Shown here: one piece after another, positions 1-10,856 of the stretch
Layout: each line of letters starts with the position of its first letter
Position numbering within the stretch: position 1 is the first letter of the stretch
Assembly (NCBI GenBank): GCA_964017235.1
Contig: OZ024930.1
Location: 150,350,221 to 150,414,220 of the forward strand
Direction: 5' to 3'
DNA from: Sabellastarte sp. h YS-2021
Taxonomy: Eukaryota > Annelida > Polychaeta > Sabellida > Sabellidae
Length of the DNA: 64,000 nt
Position numbers and translations under genes: made by a program
The notes under the pieces: model-generated
Told to the model about the DNA's origin: nothing
Databases searched by the model: none
What the model saw: the letters and a program-made list of their open reading frames with translations, nothing else

Positions 1-857
1 GCTCAACAGGTCCTAGACCCTTCTCCTCAGTGATGTCTCCTTCGGGAAGAAAAGGGGGGGGGGGGCACGTCCGCTACAGCTAAGCCTTCAGGAGTCTCCC
101 CAGGTCTAGGTATAAGCTACCTCATCAGGGTGTTACAGGTAAGGTCTCTCATATTAAATTTACGTTAACTTTAAATTCTTGGGACCATAAGGTTGTCTTA
201 TAAATAAGGTTGCAATAACAATTCTCGAACCTTGACCTCATTTCTGACGTCATAGCCCTTAGGGTTTCTTCCTATCTGTGTACTCCGGGTACACAATCCT
301 CCTTCCAAACACCCTACAGTGTACAACACTGTATATTCTCATCAGGTTTTTGGCTCTTTACAAGTCCGACCTTCAGGATTGGGACTCTGTAAATGGGACT
401 CAGACTGGAAATTTTTCGGAACTATTTTTTATTACTCTCAATTCGAGAAAAACAACATTCAGACCTTCCAGTCTCAGCTGTAATCCCGCCACCGGGCGGT
501 TGAATTCAGCATTCAGTCCCACATGGTAAGCTATTGTAGCGCAATAAAATTGAAAATTTTAATTACTTAAATGTAGCTTTTATAAGCTACAAGCTTACCA
601 TGTGGGACTGAGAAGAGTCCCACCCTACCTCCCCGCTGTATTACAGCTGAGGGGACATGGGTTTAATCTCAACGAAAAGGAGGCTGATACACAGGAAGTG
701 ATGACGTCACGACAACCTATGAGGCCGAACCAACTACATGCTTGTTTTTCTCGAGCGTTGGTCGCCTGTGCCTCGCGGCAACCAGTAAAGCATTCAGTCC
801 CACATGGTAAGCTTGTAGCTTATAAAAGCTACATTTAAGTAATTAAAATTTTCAAGT
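1..857 (+). mobile_element. DIRS-like retrotransposon C, 3' end only
   Basis: This is the right end of a DIRS-type element whose coding part lies left of the window. Positions 1-130 contain the poly-G-bearing 3' leader also seen downstream of the recombinase ORF in the two fuller DIRS copies. Positions 507-611 are an internal complementary region, and the right terminus (starting near 790 with CAGTCCCACATGGTAAGC) ends in AATTTTCAA near 857. The sequences differ from DIRS-A but the layout is the same. A TGACGTCA octamer lies at 702-709. It abuts a LINE fragment, so it probably inserted there. Confidence 0.8.
507..611. repeat. Internal complementary region of DIRS-C
   Basis: The reverse complement of this stretch reads as the DIRS-C right terminus (GGTAAGCTTGTAGCTTATA...) joined through a T-run to a left terminus beginning ATTGCGCTACAATAG. 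This is the circle-junction template expected of DIRS elements. The left terminus itself is outside the window and is predicted from this region. Confidence 0.75.
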
Positions 858-1190
858 TTCTATATTTGCAATAATATTTTTGTTATATTGCCTCTCATAA
901 TATCGGAGTCTTTTGTCAAATGTTTTTCTTGCAGTTGAAAATTTCATTCTTAATGATTTTTTATGTTGTAAATTACTTGTTAAACATCGAGCTGACCTTT
1001 CCTTATGACACATATCTTTCCATAAGCTAGTTAATTCACTATTCCAAAATGGTTTATAACTTTTAAATTTTTTACGTAACATCTTTCCTTGAGATTTGTA
1101 ATTTATATATTTATCCACTTCTGCAATAGTACATTGACAAAATTCAGAATACACAAGATCTAGCTGACACTGTTGATTTTCAGTTTTTTA
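852..1190 (-). pseudogene. LINE fragment, endonuclease-RT linker
   Basis: A minus-strand open frame of about 100 residues contains KPFWNSELTSLWKDM followed by a basic coiled stretch ending KTFDKRLRYYERQY. This resembles the region between the endonuclease and reverse transcriptase of CR1/L2/Jockey-like non-LTR retrotransposons. No RT motifs are present. The DIRS-C right end cuts it at about 857. Clade assignment is uncertain. Confidence 0.5.
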
Positions 1191-1194
1191 ATAC

Positions 1195-1400
1195 AAAATT
1201 TGTGTGGTTACAGTATGGTGGGGGGAGGATTTCCTAGAAGATCTGTTACGAAATCCCCCATGGGGGTGGGTTAATTCCTGGTGGGGGGGTCATATACCTA
1301 GGAGTTCCTCCCCCCGGGGTGGAGGATTTCCTAGGAAATTTACCCCCCGGGGGAGGATATCCTAGGGGGAGGATTTCGTGGTACACCGGCATCCTGCCGT
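1195..1400. repeat. Cluster of CCTAGG and C/G-run palindromes
   Basis: The stretch contains four CCTAG(G/A) sites, three of them CCTAGGN, and several short C5-8/G5-8 palindromes such as CCCCCCGGGG, interspersed with GGAGGATTTC repeats. It lies just upstream of the 5' end of RC1 copy 1. No coding potential is seen. It may be the remnant end of another palindromic element. Confidence 0.5.
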
Positions 1401-1408
1401 CAACTGTA

Positions 1409-3627
1409 TTAAGCGTCCTGGAAGGGAGGTTTGTTTGTATATAGGAGAAAATCAGACTTCTTTTGTCTCCACTGGCTCCACCGGCTCCGCGTTTTGTTTT
1501 CCTTATAACTCTGTGACCGTGGGGCAGATTCTATTCAAATTTGGCAGGTGTATGCAGTAGCCTTGGGGAATTTTTTTTGAATATGCTGCAGTGACATTTC
1601 GACCAATCAGAGACGTCACATGACCAAAAATGTCTTTTTTCGATGGGTAAGCTTGTCCGGATGATAACTTGAAAGGGATTTTATCTATTCACCTGAAACT
1701 TGGCAAATATATTTCTTCTATTAAAATCTGGAAATCATTAGATTTTGACATTGATTGGTTAAGAAATGGCCAAGTAATTAATGATTAATTAATCGTTATG
1801 AATTTTCCAAATAAGGAAAACACAAAAATGCCTGTATCTCGAAAACTGGTGCAATAGAGTGATTTTGATCCACAGGGTATCTCTGCAAAGTAGCCATCCC
1901 AATTTTCAAAAAAATTTTATCTCACCAAAAATGGCGGACATTTTGAATTTTCGATTTTTTTGCAAAAATTGCAAAACACAAAAATGGCTGTATCTTGAAA
2001 ACCATGCAAGATAGAACGATTTCGATGAAATTTTTGACCTCCAGGCTATCTTTACAGAGTAGCCATCACAATTTTCAAAAAAAATTTGTCTCACTAAAAA
2101 TGGCGGCCATTTTGAATTTTTTGCAAAATTGCAAAACACAATTATGCTTATATCTTGAAAACGTGCTAGATAGATCGATTTCGATGAAATTTTTTATCCC
2201 CAGGGTACCTCTGCAGATTATGTACTACATTTTTCAAAAAAAATTTGTCTCGCCAAAATGGCGGCCATTTTGAATTTTCTAATTTTTCGCAAAGATTGCA
2301 AAACACAAAAATGCTTATATCTCGAAAACCGTGCAAGATAGAGCAATTTTGACAAAACTTTTTACCCACAGGGTATCTCTTCAGTGTAGCCATCTCAATG
2401 TTCAAAAAAAAATTTTCTTGCCAAAAATGGCGGACAGTTTGAATTGTCGAATTTTTCGCAAAAATTGCAAAACACAAAAATGCTTATATCTCGAAAACTG
2501 TACAAGATAGAGCGATTTAGACTAAATTTTTTTACCCACAGGGCATCTCTGCAGAGTAGCCATCTCAATTTTCAAAAAAAAATTTGTCTCGCCAAAAATG
2601 GCGGACAGTTTGAATTGTCGAATTTTTCGCAAAAATTGCAAAACACGAAAATGCTTATATCTCGAAAACTGTACAAGATAGAGCAATTTCGACGAAATTT
2701 TTGACCCACCGGGTATCTCTCCAGAGTAGCCATTCTAATTTTCATAAAAAAAATTGTGTGTGCCAAAAATGGCGGCCATTTTGAATTTTTCGCAAAATTT
2801 GCAAAACACAAAACTGTTTATATCTCAAAAACCATGTGAGATAGAGTGATTTCGATGAAATTTTTTGTGCCTTAGGTACCTCAGCAGAGTAGCCATCCCA
2901 ATTTTCAAAAAATTTTGGTGTCGCCAAAAATGGCGGCCATTTTGAATTTTATATTTTTTCACAAAAATTGCCAAAAAAATGCTTATATCTAAAAAACCGT
3001 GCTAGATAGAGTGATTTTGAGTGATTTTGATCCACAGGGTATCTCTAAAGAGTACCCATCCCAACTTTCAAAAAATTTTTGTCTTGTCAAAAATGGCAGC
3101 CATTTGGAATTTTCAAATATTTGGCAAAAATTGCAAAACACAGAAATGTTTATATTTCAAAAACCGTGCGAGATAAAGTGATTTCGATGATTTTTTTTTA
3201 CCCACAGGGTATCTCTGCGAAGGAGTCATCCCAATTTTCAAAAAAAAAAAATTGTCTCGCCAAAAATGGCGGCCATTTTGAATTTTCCGCAAAAATTGCA
3301 AAACACAACTTATATCTTGAAAACCGTGCAAGATAGAGCAATAGTTTCCTCCCTACAAACCTTACACACAATGTGTTATCACAACTGTTAAATACATGTC
3401 ATTGATCAGTATTACATGTCTGACATACAGGTGGCCGTATATCAATATATGCCATTTTTGTGATTGCTCAATACCTAATAAACTACGCAGACTTTGGTTG
3501 CCACAACAGTATAAGGCTATAAGCAGATCATTTTCTTAATACTTTAGCACTCACCTTTATATCCTTTTTCGGATGCTTTGTTTTTGCTGTGCAAAAACAT
3601 TATCTTTTTTTGCAAGCGATCCTCTAG
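1409..3627 (+). mobile_element. RC1 tandem-core element, copy 1
   Basis: The 5' end is TTAAGCGTCC followed by a degenerate second palindrome arm. A unique leader of about 390 bp, shared with the copies at 33673 and 38881, leads into a tandem core at 1803-3345. The 3' tail (from about 3490, GCAGACTTTGGTTGCC) is also shared. It holds GGATGCTT, an inverted partial copy of the 5' arm, a perfect hairpin with arms GTTTTTGC and GCAAAAAC at 3580-3598, and ends CTAG at 3624-3627 followed by T. There is no transposase or helicase gene, so it is non-autonomous. Rolling-circle (Helitron/Helentron) affiliation is inferred from architecture only. Confidence 0.7.
1803..3345. repeat. RC1 core array, ~150-170 bp units
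   Basis: About nine degenerate units each contain ACACAAAAATGCTTATATCT, a CGAAAACCGTG/AGATAG block, the phrase GACCCACAGGGTATCTCTGC and the palindrome AAAATGGCGGCCATTTT. Short open frames here merely read through the repeats and are not genes. Confidence 0.85.
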
Positions 3628-4357
3628 TTTTACTTACATGCAGGGACCGAATTTTAAAATTTTTGGCACAAGCTAAATTTTGCTTGTGACCATTATCATT
3701 ATAAGCAATTTCTTGGAACAACAAGCCAAAAACTATGGCTGGGAGATCTAAGCCATTAAACAGTGTTAAATGGTAGTCTGTATTAACTTGTGAAATCGAG
3801 TGTTTTGAATTTGAAAAAAAAAAATAAAAGAAAAAATAAATTTTTGCCAAGAGGCAAATTCTGCTAGTAATAAAAGTTTTACAAGCAAATTTCTAGAAAT
3901 GACCAGAAAAATGCTTCTTGCTTCAGGCGAATTTCAGACCCTGGCATACCAAGGTGCCACTTTGAAACTGGAATCCCAATTGTTATCATGTAAACATAAA
4001 GATTAACCTTAAAAACATGTATGGAGCCGATTATTGAAGAAAATTGAATCTTTTAAATAATATTTTCTTACATTTTTACACTTTTATTGAGATTTCGCAG
4101 TGTACAAACACCCATGTTTCTTTTATGCAAAGTGTAGTTCCTGTCAGCCGGTCTATTTTATTGGGGTATACTAGAACAGTAGGAGTTTCAATATCATGTG
4201 ATTCAGATGGTGTTGCACTTGCAGGATACTGACGGCAAAAATTTTGTACTGTCGCACCCCTATTGGTAGGTAAGCTCCTCTGCGACTGAAATAACCTCAT
4301 TCTGAAAAACAAAATGGCCACTGTGGGCATTTCTTTGAATATTATCTAGCTTTTTTC
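3628..4357. other. Spacer between RC1 and RC2 copies
   Basis: AT-rich sequence with an A-run near 3818 and no convincing coding region, RNA gene or terminal repeat. If UQCRFS1 upstream exons lie left of the window, this is intronic. Confidence 0.4.
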
Positions 4358-5925
4358 ACCCCACAGCCCATAAGGGCTGTTGGGGTATTGTTTTCACCCG
4401 TGGTGTCTGTATGGGCGGGCGGGAGGTGGGAAAAAGTTTGTCCAGGCTGTATCTCAGAAACCGTAAGGTGTAGGAAGTTGATACTTGGTAGGGACATTGG
4501 TTAGGATGTGTAGGTGTGCAACGTCATGGTCTGACCTTGATTTGACCTTTGACCTTGCCATAGTGACCTTGAGTTTGAAAATCTTGTCCGGGCTATATCT
4601 CGGAAACTGTAAATTTTAGGAAGTTGATACTTGGTAGGGACATTTGTTAGGGGGTGTAGGTGTGCAACGTCATGGTGTGACCTTGATTTGACCTTGCCGT
4701 AGTGACCTAGACCTATAAAATCTTGTCCGGGCTATATCTCGGAAACCGTAAGGTGTAGGAAGTTGATACTTGGCAGGGACATTGGTTAGGGGGTGTAGGT
4801 GTGCAACGTCACGGTCTGACCTTGATTTGACCTTTGACCTTGCTGTAGTGACCTTAACCTATAAAATCTTGTCTGGGCTATATCTCGGAAACCGTTAGGT
4901 GTAGGAAGTTGATACTTGGTAGGGACATTGGTTAGGGGGTGTAGGTATGTAACGCCATGGTCTGACCTTGATTTGACCTTTGACCTTGCTGTAGTGACCT
5001 TGACCTATAAAATCTTGTCCAGGCTATATCTCGGAAACCGTAAGGTGTAGGAAGTTGATACTTGGTAGGGACATTGGTTAGGGGGTGTAGGAGTGCAATA
5101 TGATGGTCTGACCTTGATTTAACCTTGCCATAGTGACCTTGACCTATAAAATCTTGTCGGGGCTATATCTCGGAAACTGTGAGGTGTAGGAAGGTAATAT
5201 TTACTAGGGACATTGGTTGGGGGTGTGGGTGTGCAACGTCATGGTCTGACCTTGATTTGACCCTTGACCTTGCCGTAGTGACCTTGACCTACAAAATCTT
5301 GTCTGGGCCATATCTGGGAAACTGTAAGGTGTAGGAAGTTGATGCTTGTTAGGGACATTGGTGTACAGCATCTTGGTGTGACCTTGATTTGACCTTTGAC
5401 CTTGTCGTAGTGACCTTGACCTTTAAAATCTTGTTGCACCTTTGGGTCTGTCTTTTGATGCAGATTAAGCACTGTTAAAGTCGTATTAGAATTCATTAAG
5501 AATTTTATTTTTACAACTTCCCATTGTAACAGGTGGAATTTCATCAAGTGAGCCACAGATTTTGCTCCAACACCACACATAAGCATTCATTTAATGTATT
5601 ACCACTTCTGTATGCATGTTAATATTCAAAACATCTGAACCATAATTCAGCCATGCCAAATGTAGATAAAGAGTATCATAATGTTTAGTTTACTGATTAA
5701 TGCTGTCATCTTGTTATTGAATTGTCTTGTTTTAATACTTCATCTTTATATACATTATCTTTCTCTTAGACATTATTTTCTCTATTCAAACATTGTTTGG
5801 ACCTTTATATAACTGACAGTGCTCCGAAAGTATCTGAACTGTGTACTGATACAGTACTTCTATATCTCATGGTATTAAAAATATTTCCCTAGGCTGTGGG
5901 GTAAGGGCATCTCTGATGCTATTTT
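4358..5925 (+). mobile_element. RC2 tandem-core element, copy 1
   Basis: It begins with a palindrome, arms ACCCCACAGCCC and GGGCTGTTGGGGT, preceded by a T-run. About 1 kb of alternating 146/139-bp units follows, then a unique tail of about 480 bp shared with the other RC2 copies. The tail ends with GGCTGTGGGGT (5892-5902, inverted copy of the 5' arm), a GCATC-TCT-GATGC hairpin (5907-5919) and TATTTT. No coding capacity is seen. It is probably a non-autonomous Helentron-like or Pearl-type element. Confidence 0.75.
4424..5430. repeat. RC2 core array with TGACCT half-site clusters
   Basis: Seven units start GGCTATATCTCGGAAACCGT and pass through GGTGTAGGAAGTTGATACTT to a block of TGACCT half-sites. 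In the unit at 4888-5033 the half-sites start at 4963, 4974, 4981, 4995 and 5001, all in one orientation, with spacings 5, 1, 8 and 0. Units of about 139 bp lack one 7-bp TTTGACC segment and therefore lack the one-base-spaced pair. Confidence 0.9.
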
Positions 5926-6255
5926 CTACTGGCTGGTTCTCTTAACAAAAAGGTTGAATCTCTTTCTAGATGATATGTACAACATATATATATATGTCCT
6001 CTACAAGCATGTAGACATTTAACCTTGAAGCTCCTCATTCAAGGCAATCCATATAGTGCCAAAGTACCCCACACAGCGGTCTTTGAAAGTGCCTATATCT
6101 CCCTTATTATTGGTCCTGGAGGTGTTGCATGTAAAGCCGACCCATAGGAAATCATGGACTGGGAATCTTCTGATGTGGTTAGATTTCATTTTGGGCCCCT
6201 TCTTCAAGGTCAAACGAGGATATCCAACATTAAAAGTGCTTTTAACTCGCTTATT
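5926..6255. repeat. Degenerate ~147-bp tandem repeat, left part
   Basis: From about 6101 the phrase CCCTTATTATTGGTCCTGGAG is followed by GAAATCATGGACTGGGAATC and CTTCAAGGTCAAACGAGG. The same phrases recur after 9063. RC3 copy 1 therefore sits inside this low-copy repeat. Nothing coding is seen. Confidence 0.6.
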
Positions 6256-9062
6256 ATCTCCCGCCGGCCAGGCGGGAGATTATAAAACGCATTCCGTGCG
6301 TGTGTTCGTGTGTTATTATTGAGTATGTGTCACGCTTTTATAAAGGGCTGTACATCACGCTGGTTGTTTCTCCTTGGCCTTTTCAATGTTTTTTATGACC
6401 TTATTGCTTATGTCCTTTCATTTGATGCTGTTATTTCACACCTAGGACCATAGCTAAGTGAGTAATAGCAATGGTGGCTACTTTGAGTAACGTGCTCATA
6501 ACTCCAAAACGACTGCATTTAGAGTGTTTCTGTAAAATACATTGTTCAGCTACTTTCTCCATGCCTACAAGATGGTACCATTTTTAGGGTTCTATCTTCA
6601 TAGCTAAGTGAGTAATAGCTATTTTCTGTTATTAACAATGAGCAAAATGAGTAAATTGATTTTGTCTTTGTAACTGTTACTTACAATATTGGCCTGAAAT
6701 ATGTTGTTCAACAACTCCTTCATGTACTATATCATGGTGAGGTGTCCAAGGTGTAGCACCATAGCTAACTGAGTAATAGCTATACTAAGTTTAACATTTG
6801 ACCATTGAGCAAGTCACTTATAACTCAAAAGCTATTGAATATAGAGGATTTTTGTTGAATATGTTGTTCACCTATCTTTTGGATATACTGTATTGTGAAT
6901 TTTCACAGCTGTAACTCCATAGCTAACTGAGTAATAGCTACTTTGATGATAACCATAATGAGTAAATGGCTTATATCTTCAAAAGTATTGCAGCTACACA
7001 ATTTTGTTCCAATATGTTGTTCAGCTACTATCTCCACAGCTACAACATGGTCACTAGTTTGGAAGTGTATCTCCATAGCTAAGTGAGTAATAGCTACTTT
7101 GTCAATTTTTAATGATAACCATAATGAGTAAATGGCTTATATCTTCAAAAGTATTGCAGCTACACAATTTCTCTCAAATAAGTTGTTCATCTACTTTTTT
7201 GTGAACTGTAACATATTTAAGTTTCACAACTGTTGCTCAATGGACAAGTGAGTAATGGCTACTTTATTGCTACTTTCGGTGAAAATGTGAAAAATGACAA
7301 ATATCTCGCAAACCGTAATAGCTACTTTGTCAATTTTTAATGATAACCATAATGAGTAAATGGCTTATATCTTCAAAAGTATTGCAGCTACACAATTTCT
7401 CTCAAATAAGTTGTTCATCTACTTTTTAAGTCATTCATCTACTTTTGGGAGAGCTTTCACATGGTGAAGTTTCAGACTCGTAGCTAATTACTCACTACTG
7501 AAAATGAGTAAATGCGAATTATCTCTAAAAGTATTGCAGATAGCCAATTTTTCTCAAATAACTCATTCACCTACTTTTGGAAGAGCTTTCACTTGGTGAA
7601 GTTTCAGACCCATAGCTAATTACTCACCTACTCAAAATGAGTAAATGCGAATTATCGCTAAAAGTATTGCAGATAGCCAATTTTTCTCAAATAACTCATT
7701 CACCTACTTTTGGGAGAGCTTTCACTTGGTGAAGTTTCAGACCCATAGCTAATTACTCACCTACTCAAAATGAGTAAATGCGAATTATCTCTAAAAGTAT
7801 TGCAGATAGCCAATTTTTCTCAAATAACTCATTCACCTACTTTTGGGAGAGCTTTCACTTGGTGAAGTTTCAGACCCATAGCTAATTACTCACCTACTCA
7901 AAATGAGTAAATGCAAAGTATTGCTAAAACTATTGCAGATAGCCAATTTTTCTCAAATAACTCATTCACCTACTTTTGGGAGAGCTTTCACTTGATGAAG
8001 TTTCAGACCCATAGCTAATTACGCACCTACTCAAAATGAGTAAATGCGAATTATCTGTAAAAGTATTGGAGATAGCCAATTTTTCTCAAATGACTCCTTC
8101 ATCTACTTTTGGGAGAGCTTTCACATGGTGAAGTTTCAGACCCATAGATAATTACTCACCTACTCAAAATGAGTAAATGCGAATTATCGCTAAAAGTATT
8201 GCAGATAGCCAATTTTTCTCAAATAACTCGTTCACCTACCTTTGGAAGAGCTTTCACGTGGTGAAGTTTCAGACCCATAGCTAATTACTCACCTACTGAA
8301 AATGAGTAAATGCGAATTATCTCTAAAAGTATTGCAGATGGCCAATTTTTCTCAAATAACTGATTCACCTACTTTTGGGAGAACTTTTACTTGGTGAAGT
8401 TTCAGACCCATAGCTAATTACTCACCTACTCAAAATGAGTAAATGCGAAGTATCGCTAAAACTATTGCAGATAGCCAATTTTTCTCAAATAACTCATTCA
8501 CCTACTTTTGGGAGAGCTTTCACTTGATGAAGTTTCAGACCCATAGCTAATTACGCACCTACTCAAAATGAGTAAATGCGAATTATCTGTAAAAGTATTG
8601 GAGATAGCCAATTTTTCTCAAATAACTCCTTCATCTACTTTTGGGAGAGCTTTCACATGGTGAAGTTTCAGACCCATAGATAATTACTCACCTACTGAAA
8701 ATGAATAAATGCGAATTATCGCTAAAAGTATTGCAGATAGCCAATTTTTCTCAAATAACTCGTTCACCTACCTTTGGAAGAGCTTTCACGTGGTGAAGTT
8801 TCAGACCCATAGCTAATTACTCACCTACTGAAAATGAGTAAATGCGAATTATCGCTAAAAGTATTGCAGATAGCCAATTTTTCTCAAATAACTCATTCAC
8901 CTACTTTTGGGAGAGCTTTCACTTGGTGAAGTTTCACACCCATAGCTAATTACTCTCCTACTCAAAATGAGTAAATGCGAATTATCTCTGAAAATATCCA
9001 TATGTTGTTCACCTACTTTTTGATGTAATGCGGCGGGAGATCATACCACGGTAGTGGTCTTG
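6256..9062 (+). mobile_element. RC3 tandem-core element, copy 1
   Basis: The 5' end is a perfect hairpin with arms ATCTCCCGCC (6256-6265) and GGCGGGAGAT (6271-6280). Diverged units with AGCTAAGTGAGTAATAGCTA run to about 7430 and homogeneous 133-bp units to about 9020. The 3' end carries GGCGGGAGAT (9032-9041) and an ACCAC-GGTA-GTGGT hairpin (9045-9058), stopping near 9062. There is no ORF of interest. The layout matches RC1 and RC2 although the sequences are unrelated. Confidence 0.75.
7430..9020. repeat. RC3 133-bp tandem array (about 12 units)
   Basis: Units read AGCTTTCACTTGGTGAAGTT, then CAGACCCATAGCTAATTACT, then the inverted pair TACTCA/TGAGTA, then TCTCAAATAACTCATTCACC. A smaller two-to-three-unit higher-order repeat is visible in the middle, because variants such as CTTGATGAAG recur at about 7990 and 8522. 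Confidence 0.9.
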
Positions 9063-9700
9063 TTATTTGTCCTAGAGGTTTGGGATGTGATCTATAGGAA
9101 ATCATGGACTAAGAAACTTCTGATGTGGTCACATTTGACTTTGCACCCCTCCTTCAAGGTCAAACAAGAGTAGCTGAACTTAATAGTGGTTATAACTTAT
9201 AACCCACTTACTGTTGCTCTTCGAGGTTTGGCATGTGAAACCAACCTATAGAAAATCATGGAGTAGTATTCTTGTGTTGCCTTTGGTGCTAGATCAGCTG
9301 CTCACTGGCTTCAGTGACTTGTCTTTCTGGTGGATACAATTTGCATTGCTTCTCTGATCCGCTAGGTCTAGTTGCTAGTTATGGAAATTTACACTGTGGT
9401 GGCCATTCAAAGTAGCAATGGAGTTTGAGAGATCTGTGAGGTAGTAATATCCAGGTCGTTGCCAATGAATAATTTTGTTCATCTGACCTTTGACAGCTTT
9501 ATCATGTCAAACTTGATATTCATACTGAAAAAGTTTGTACCTCACTTATTATTGGATCAAACAGTGTGGACTATCAAAACAAATGAAATCATGGTCGGTG
9601 ACTCTTTTCCAAGATGTGACCCTTGCTTCCATGTCAGATGGAGTCAACTAATCAAAAATAACTTATATTTCCCTTATTATTGGTCTAGGTAAGGCTAGGA
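9063..9700. repeat. Degenerate ~147-bp tandem repeat, right part
   Basis: It resumes the repeat interrupted at 6255. TTATTTGTCCTAGAGGTTTG at 9063 is followed by GAAATCATGGACTAAGAAAC and CTTCAAGGTCAAACAAGAG. Further degenerate units begin near 9202, 9541 and 9670. No gene is recognised. Confidence 0.55.
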
Positions 9701-9981
9701 TAGGTTTCCAGTACACGGACCTTCTTTATTAGGACACTAAAAATGAAGTTTCGCCCATCTAAACAATTATCTGTTATCATATAGCCTGTACAGTGTGTTA
9801 AGTCACATTAAATACAAACAGGACTGTATATAAGCTGGAGTAACCAGTAAAATACTCTTTCTTGTATACGGTGGATTGTTTACACAAACCATTTTCTAGT
9901 TTAATAGGAGTATATTCAATGTGACAGCATTCATTGATATAAAATTTAAAATAACACATGTTCTTGTGACTTCTCCCACAG

Positions 9982-10145
9982 GCTGTGTGCCCATTGCCAA
10001 CTCTGGGGAATATGGTGGATACTATTGCCCATGCCATGGTTCTCACTATGATGCTTCAGGCCGCATCAGGAAAGGACCTGCACCATTTAACCTGGAAATT
10101 CCCGAGTACAACTTCCCAGATGATGATAGACTCGTTGTTGGCTAA
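9982..10145 (+). CDS. UQCRFS1: Cytochrome bc1 complex Rieske iron-sulfur subunit, last exon
   Basis: Encodes the C-terminal 54 residues of the Rieske protein, the [2Fe-2S] subunit of mitochondrial complex III that passes electrons from ubiquinol to cytochrome c1. The acceptor is TTCTCCCACAG at 9971-9981. The exon opens by completing a Gly codon and reading [14 protein letters not shown], whose first Cys is the final Cys of the CTHLGC cluster box. [12 protein letters not shown] then supplies the second Cys-His box, including the disulfide Cys. The chain ends DDRLVVG and a TAA at 10143. The intron splits the first ligand box. No upstream exon is found in 1-9981, so that intron is at least 9.98 kb and filled with repeats, or the exon is a relic. 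It looks intact. Confidence 0.92.
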
Positions 10146-10251
10146 AAATTCTCAAGGCTGACTCTAGGCTAATTTTTTAATGGATTTGAATAGTGAGATG
10201 ACCCTTTGACAGAAAAAGATCTGTGTAAATATAAAACAACATGTGAAAATT

Positions 10252-10383
10252 AATAAAAAGATTTCTGTTGATATGGTGTGAAGTGATGGAAAAATAACAA
10301 ATGATATTTAAAAAAAAATGAAAAAAAAATACATGTATATGTGAACATAAAAGCTGTTAAAATGTAAAAGACATCCAAATAAA
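10252..10383 (+). promoter_or_regulatory. Candidate polyadenylation signals of UQCRFS1
   Basis: AATAAA occurs at 10252-10257 and again at 10378-10383, 107 and 233 bases after the stop codon, in AT-rich sequence. Either could end the Rieske transcript. Confidence 0.5.
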
Positions 10384-10856
10384 AATGTGTATGTAGAAGT
10401 ATGTGTTAGCAGATTGACCAACACTAGTTCACCGCACAAAGTTTTGTTTTGTAGCCTTTGTTATTCTTTGTGCAGTCAATTTTGAAAACTAAACATTTAA
10501 TAAACTATTTCATAAACAGCATACAAAGCTTAACCATCTTACATCTCCATTTACTTACCTGTAAGTATGATAGCAATTTTCTTGTTATTTATCTCTTCCT
10601 TTAAGTTTTTATCTAAAGGTTTTTTGCACAACTTTCTTGTTTCCACTCTATTGCAAAAAGTTTATCTGGTGTTGTTGATTATAGTCTCTTTCTGGCAGAT
10701 TCAAAACAATAACCTATATTTGGTGTCAGCATCCTGAGCTGTACTCTGGCCAGAACAGTTGAATCCCAACTACTCACTAGTTGGAGAGCTGAACATGCTT
10801 TCAACTTTTTGTGGCCCTACTAAAATCCCGTAAGTAAGATTAATATAGGAATCTCT
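10384..10856. other. Intergenic spacer
   Basis: No supported gene or terminal repeat. The sequence is AT-rich and follows the putative Rieske 3' UTR. Confidence 0.4.

Noticed and set aside
7430..9020. Direct repeats resembling a CRISPR array
   Set aside because: Units are contiguous 133-bp tandem repeats without unique spacers, in a eukaryotic genome, with no cas genes.
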